Of a stretch of DNA of 64,000 bases, positions 62,053 to 64,000 are shown piece after piece (within the stretch, counting starts at the first letter, position 1; the number at the start of each line of letters is the position of its first letter). The notes under the pieces were generated by a model. That model was given only the letters and a program-made list of their open reading frames with translations, was not told the DNA's origin and did no database searches. Both the position numbers and the translations under genes were made by a program. The stretch spans positions 1 to 64,000 of the forward strand of contig JAAVCL010000028.1 of NCBI GenBank assembly GCA_014802335.1, read 5' to 3'. The stretch comes from Bacteroides sp. Its GTDB lineage: Bacteria > Bacteroidota > Bacteroidia > Bacteroidales > Muribaculaceae.

Positions 62053-62081
62053 CAAAATTAAAAGTTTATCCCAAGCGACAA
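62053..62081 (-). promoter_or_regulatory. Candidate promoter of the M3 peptidase gene
   Basis: On the minus strand TAATTTTG (62060-62053) fits TAnnTTTG and TTG (62081-62079) lies 18 nt upstream. The promoter overlaps the end of the preceding barrel gene. The leader contains a small hairpin, GAAGTTG/CAACTTC (62020-62039), that resembles family A ends. Confidence 0.45.
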
Positions 62082-62765
62082 CCGGGCAAAATAGATGTAA
62101 TTAGTGTCTATCTCATCAATTTTACTTTTATTATCCTCGCTGAAATACTGATAGGCGAGGGCAAGCACGATATATGTTTTACATGCCTTGCTTTGCTGAA
62201 GGTTGACACCAAGTCCTATTGAACCGGTGAAATCACCTACCGTATTGTGTTTGCTGATTGTGTTAAAGGAGTAGCCTGCTTGCAAACTCATGAATAAAAG
62301 TGACGGCTGGCTTCGGAATGATGTGCGTATAAGTCCGTAGACAGGTATGAAATTATTCCCTGTATGAATCGAACGATGAATTCCGGCACCAATCCCCGCG
62401 AACTTCATAAATGAATTTTTATATCCAATCATCACATCTCCATCAAATGTGGAAAGATCGTGTGAGGTCATATCGAGCGAGGATCCTATTTCAGCTCCCC
62501 AAGTAAAATGAGAGGTATCAAGAGAGTTCGATTGGTTAAAAAAACTTTCTCTAATGTTCTCTTTATCCTCCAAGTCTTTGTAATAGGGCGACTCCTTCAG
62601 GTTGTAGTAAATCGTATCTTGTACTAACGGTGCCGGAACCATATAAACTTTTTTGTCTGCTCTGGCACTCCCGGTGACGGATAACACAAGACTCGTTAAT
62701 AAGCCAATGATTGCAATCAGTGGCTTATTAACGAGTCTGCGGTTATTGTAGATATTTTCAGGCAT
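62058..62765 (-). CDS. Predicted outer-membrane beta-barrel protein
   Basis: A 235-residue protein with a hydrophobic export signal at about residues 15-36 (ending SARA) and an 80-residue linker. The barrel-like C-terminal half has alternating residues and ends FARLSLGINF. I recognise no named family. It lies 18 nt after rpoD and is probably co-transcribed with it, an unusual partner for a primary sigma factor. Strands such as VMIGYKNSFMKFAGIGAGIH and LFMSLQAGYSFNT support the barrel call. Confidence 0.7.
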   Translation of the reverse strand: MPENIYNNRRLVNKPLIAIIGLLTSLVLSVTGSARADKKVYMVPAPLVQDTIYYNLKESPYYKDLEDKENIRESFFNQSNSLDTSHFTWGAEIGSSLDMTSHDLSTFDGDVMIGYKNSFMKFAGIGAGIHRSIHTGNNFIPVYGLIRTSFRSQPSLLFMSLQAGYSFNTISKHNTVGDFTGSIGLGVNLQQSKACKTYIVLALAYQYFSEDNKSKIDEIDTNYIYFARLSLGINF

Positions 62766-62783
62766 AATAACAAAAAATAGATG

Positions 62784-63644
62784 TTATTCGCCCAGATAAC
62801 TTTTGAGATGCTTGCTCTTCTGGCCTTTAAGACGTCGGATTGCTTTTTCTTTTATCTGACGAACTCTTTCTCGAGTCAGATCGAATTTGGCTCCGATTTC
62901 TTCAAGGGTCATTTCCTGACAACCGATTCCAAAGAACATTTTAAGAATGTCGCGCTCTCTGTCGTATAACTGCTTAAGTGCGCGATCCACTTCTTTTGAA
63001 AGGGATTCCTGATTAAGATTGGCGTCGGCCATGGGGCTGTCGTCGTTATTCAAGACATCCAATAATGAATTGTCTTCTCCTTCCACGAATGGTGCATCCA
63101 CAGATATGTGACGACCAGAAACCTGAATTGTATCTGAGATTTTGTCTACGGGCATGTCAAGGCGCTCCGCAAGTTCCTCGGTGCTTGGGCGACGTTCATT
63201 CTCCTGTTCGAACCGAGACATCTCTTTTGTGATCTTATTTAACGATCCAACCTGATTAAGCGGGAGTCGGACAATTCGACTTTGCTCAGCAAGTGCCTGA
63301 AGTATGGATTGGCGAATCCACCACACTGCGTAGGATATAAACTTAAATCCTCGGGTTTCATCAAATTTTTGTGCTGCACGTATTAGACCAAGATTACCTT
63401 CATTGATTAAGTCGGGAAGACTGAGGCCTTGGTTTTGATATTGTTTTGCCACTGAAACCACGAATCGTAAGTTTGCTTTGGTAAGCTTCTCGAGCGCTGC
63501 ACGGTCTCCTTTTTTTATTCGCTGGGCTAATTCTACTTCCTCACTTACGGAGATTAGCTCCTCGCGGCCTATTTCCTGCAGATACTTGTCGAGTGATGCG
63601 CTTTCACGGTTCGTGATTGACTTTGTTATTTTTAGCTGTCTCAT
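62784..63644 (-). CDS. rpoD: Primary sigma factor RpoD (sigma-A), Bacteroidota type
   Basis: A 286-residue principal sigma factor that directs RNA polymerase to TTTG/TAnnTTTG promoters like those found in this window. Region 1.2 begins at [16 protein letters not shown]; the long region 1.1 of proteobacterial RpoD is missing, as usual in this phylum. Region 2 has [35 protein letters not shown] and [15 protein letters not shown]. Region 3 follows, then region 4 with [29 protein letters not shown]. Length is typical. Confidence 0.95.
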   Translation of the reverse strand: MRQLKITKSITNRESASLDKYLQEIGREELISVSEEVELAQRIKKGDRAALEKLTKANLRFVVSVAKQYQNQGLSLPDLINEGNLGLIRAAQKFDETRGFKFISYAVWWIRQSILQALAEQSRIVRLPLNQVGSLNKITKEMSRFEQENERRPSTEELAERLDMPVDKISDTIQVSGRHISVDAPFVEGEDNSLLDVLNNDDSPMADANLNQESLSKEVDRALKQLYDRERDILKMFFGIGCQEMTLEEIGAKFDLTRERVRQIKEKAIRRLKGQKSKHLKSYLGE

Positions 63645-63847
63645 GTTCTATAACTAACCTTTCTTTCTGTGCCTTTCTGATTAGAACACAATTCCAATCA
63701 CAAGAAGTTGCCACCTGTTTTCCCTGTTTATTTCAACCGAATCTTTAATTTCTGTCGAATTTTTACGATGGAAGCAGGCAGTTCTTTTCTATTTGATTAA
63801 ATGTGACAAATCTCTCTTGTCTATATTATAACAATTCAAACTGCATT

Positions 63848-64000
63848 TTATTTTATGAGTCGCACATAAAAATTAGCTCCAGCCCACAAATTGGTGATTC
63901 CGCGGCCGACGAGACATTTCTTGGATGGTGTCTTTGCCTTATCTTTCTTTGACTCTCCATCATGGATAATTATTTCTTTTTGTATTGATTTGGATGTGGA
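63848..64000 (-). CDS. C-terminal end of an unknown gene running off the window
   Basis: An open frame of 50 codons enters from the right edge and stops at TAA 63850-63848. The visible end is lysine-rich (HDGESKKDKAKTPSKK), followed by CLVGRGITNLWAGANFYVRL. Codon choice looks normal. I do not recognise the protein. The 200 nt between it and rpoD show no promoter match. Confidence 0.55.
   Translation of the reverse strand, partial: STSKSIQKEIIIHDGESKKDKAKTPSKKCLVGRGITNLWAGANFYVRLIK

Noticed and set aside
1..64000. CRISPR arrays, prophage, integrase or complete insertion sequences
   Set aside because: No regularly spaced repeats, phage structural genes, transposase or integrase coding sequences were seen; only short non-coding repeats are present.

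Overview
The window is a stretch of chromosome from a member of the Bacteroidales (phylum Bacteroidota). The evidence is the gene set: an RprX/RprY two-component pair, fimbrillin-type lipoproteins, a short RpoD lacking region 1.1, a Bacteroidota-type omega subunit, and an ECF sigma/DUF4974/TonB receptor/DUF4249 locus. Many intergenic regions also carry the Bacteroidota promoter signature, TTTG or TTG about 20 nt upstream of TAnnTTTG. I cannot name the genus from the sequence alone. Most of the window is ordinary housekeeping DNA, with no phage, plasmid, CRISPR array or rRNA operon.

Layout. 0-0.2 kb: two identical tRNA-Arg(ACG) genes. 0.4-1.5 kb: a ROK sugar kinase. 1.6-5.9 kb (minus): bamD, rpoZ, an ATP-grasp-like gene, a DUF2520 gene, kdsC and maf. 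6-14.8 kb (plus): a PASTA protein, rluD, a MATE exporter, a MalY-type PLP enzyme, a DUF3737 gene, a lipid acyltransferase, a phosphoesterase and folK. 14.9-23.5 kb (minus): the cell-elongation cluster mreB-mreC-mreD-pbp2-rodA, then tgt and an LptF/LptG permease. 23.9-28.4 kb (plus): a CPBP protease, holA, an EFR1 ferredoxin, lipA and lipB. 28.5-32.9 kb (minus): udk, lptB, an N-acetylmuramoyl-L-alanine amidase and mlaD. 33.9-35.4 kb (plus): mlaE and mlaF. 35.5-39.7 kb (minus): rprX, rprY, plsC and thiD. 40.1-45.1 kb (plus): a three-gene fimbrial lipoprotein locus, facing a clostripain-like protease gene. 46.7-51.5 kb (minus): serC-serA and nfo-MFS. 51.7-52.4 kb (plus): an RNA methyltransferase. 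52.4-58.7 kb (minus): a barrel protein, a decayed ECF sigma/anti-sigma/TonB receptor/DUF4249 locus, and yraN. 58.9-64 kb (minus): nadC, an M3 peptidase, a barrel protein, rpoD, and the C-terminal end of an unknown gene.

Functional themes are envelope building (Mre/Rod/PBP2, LptB and LptF/G, MlaDEF, BamD, KdsC, PlsC-like enzymes) and cofactor or nucleotide housekeeping (lipoate, NAD, folate, thiamin, serine, uridine, queuosine).

The least explained part is a set of interspersed repeats. Elements of about 184-195 bp occur with two different kinds of end (families A and B). They fold into long imperfect hairpins that share a near-identical core: a 9x9-nt internal loop (GAAGAAGGA opposite GACTGATGA) capped by a small AGCGGGCT hairpin. 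The stems on both sides of that loop change sequence between copies but stay paired. Three family A elements are flanked by 3-bp direct repeats. A separate palindromic family (core TGGCGTGCCA) occurs at 9.6 and 58.7 kb. Other points of note are two single in-frame stop codons in the adjacent TonB receptor and DUF4249 genes, similar N-terminal extensions on LptB and LptG, and small ORFs at 6.9 and 11.9 kb.
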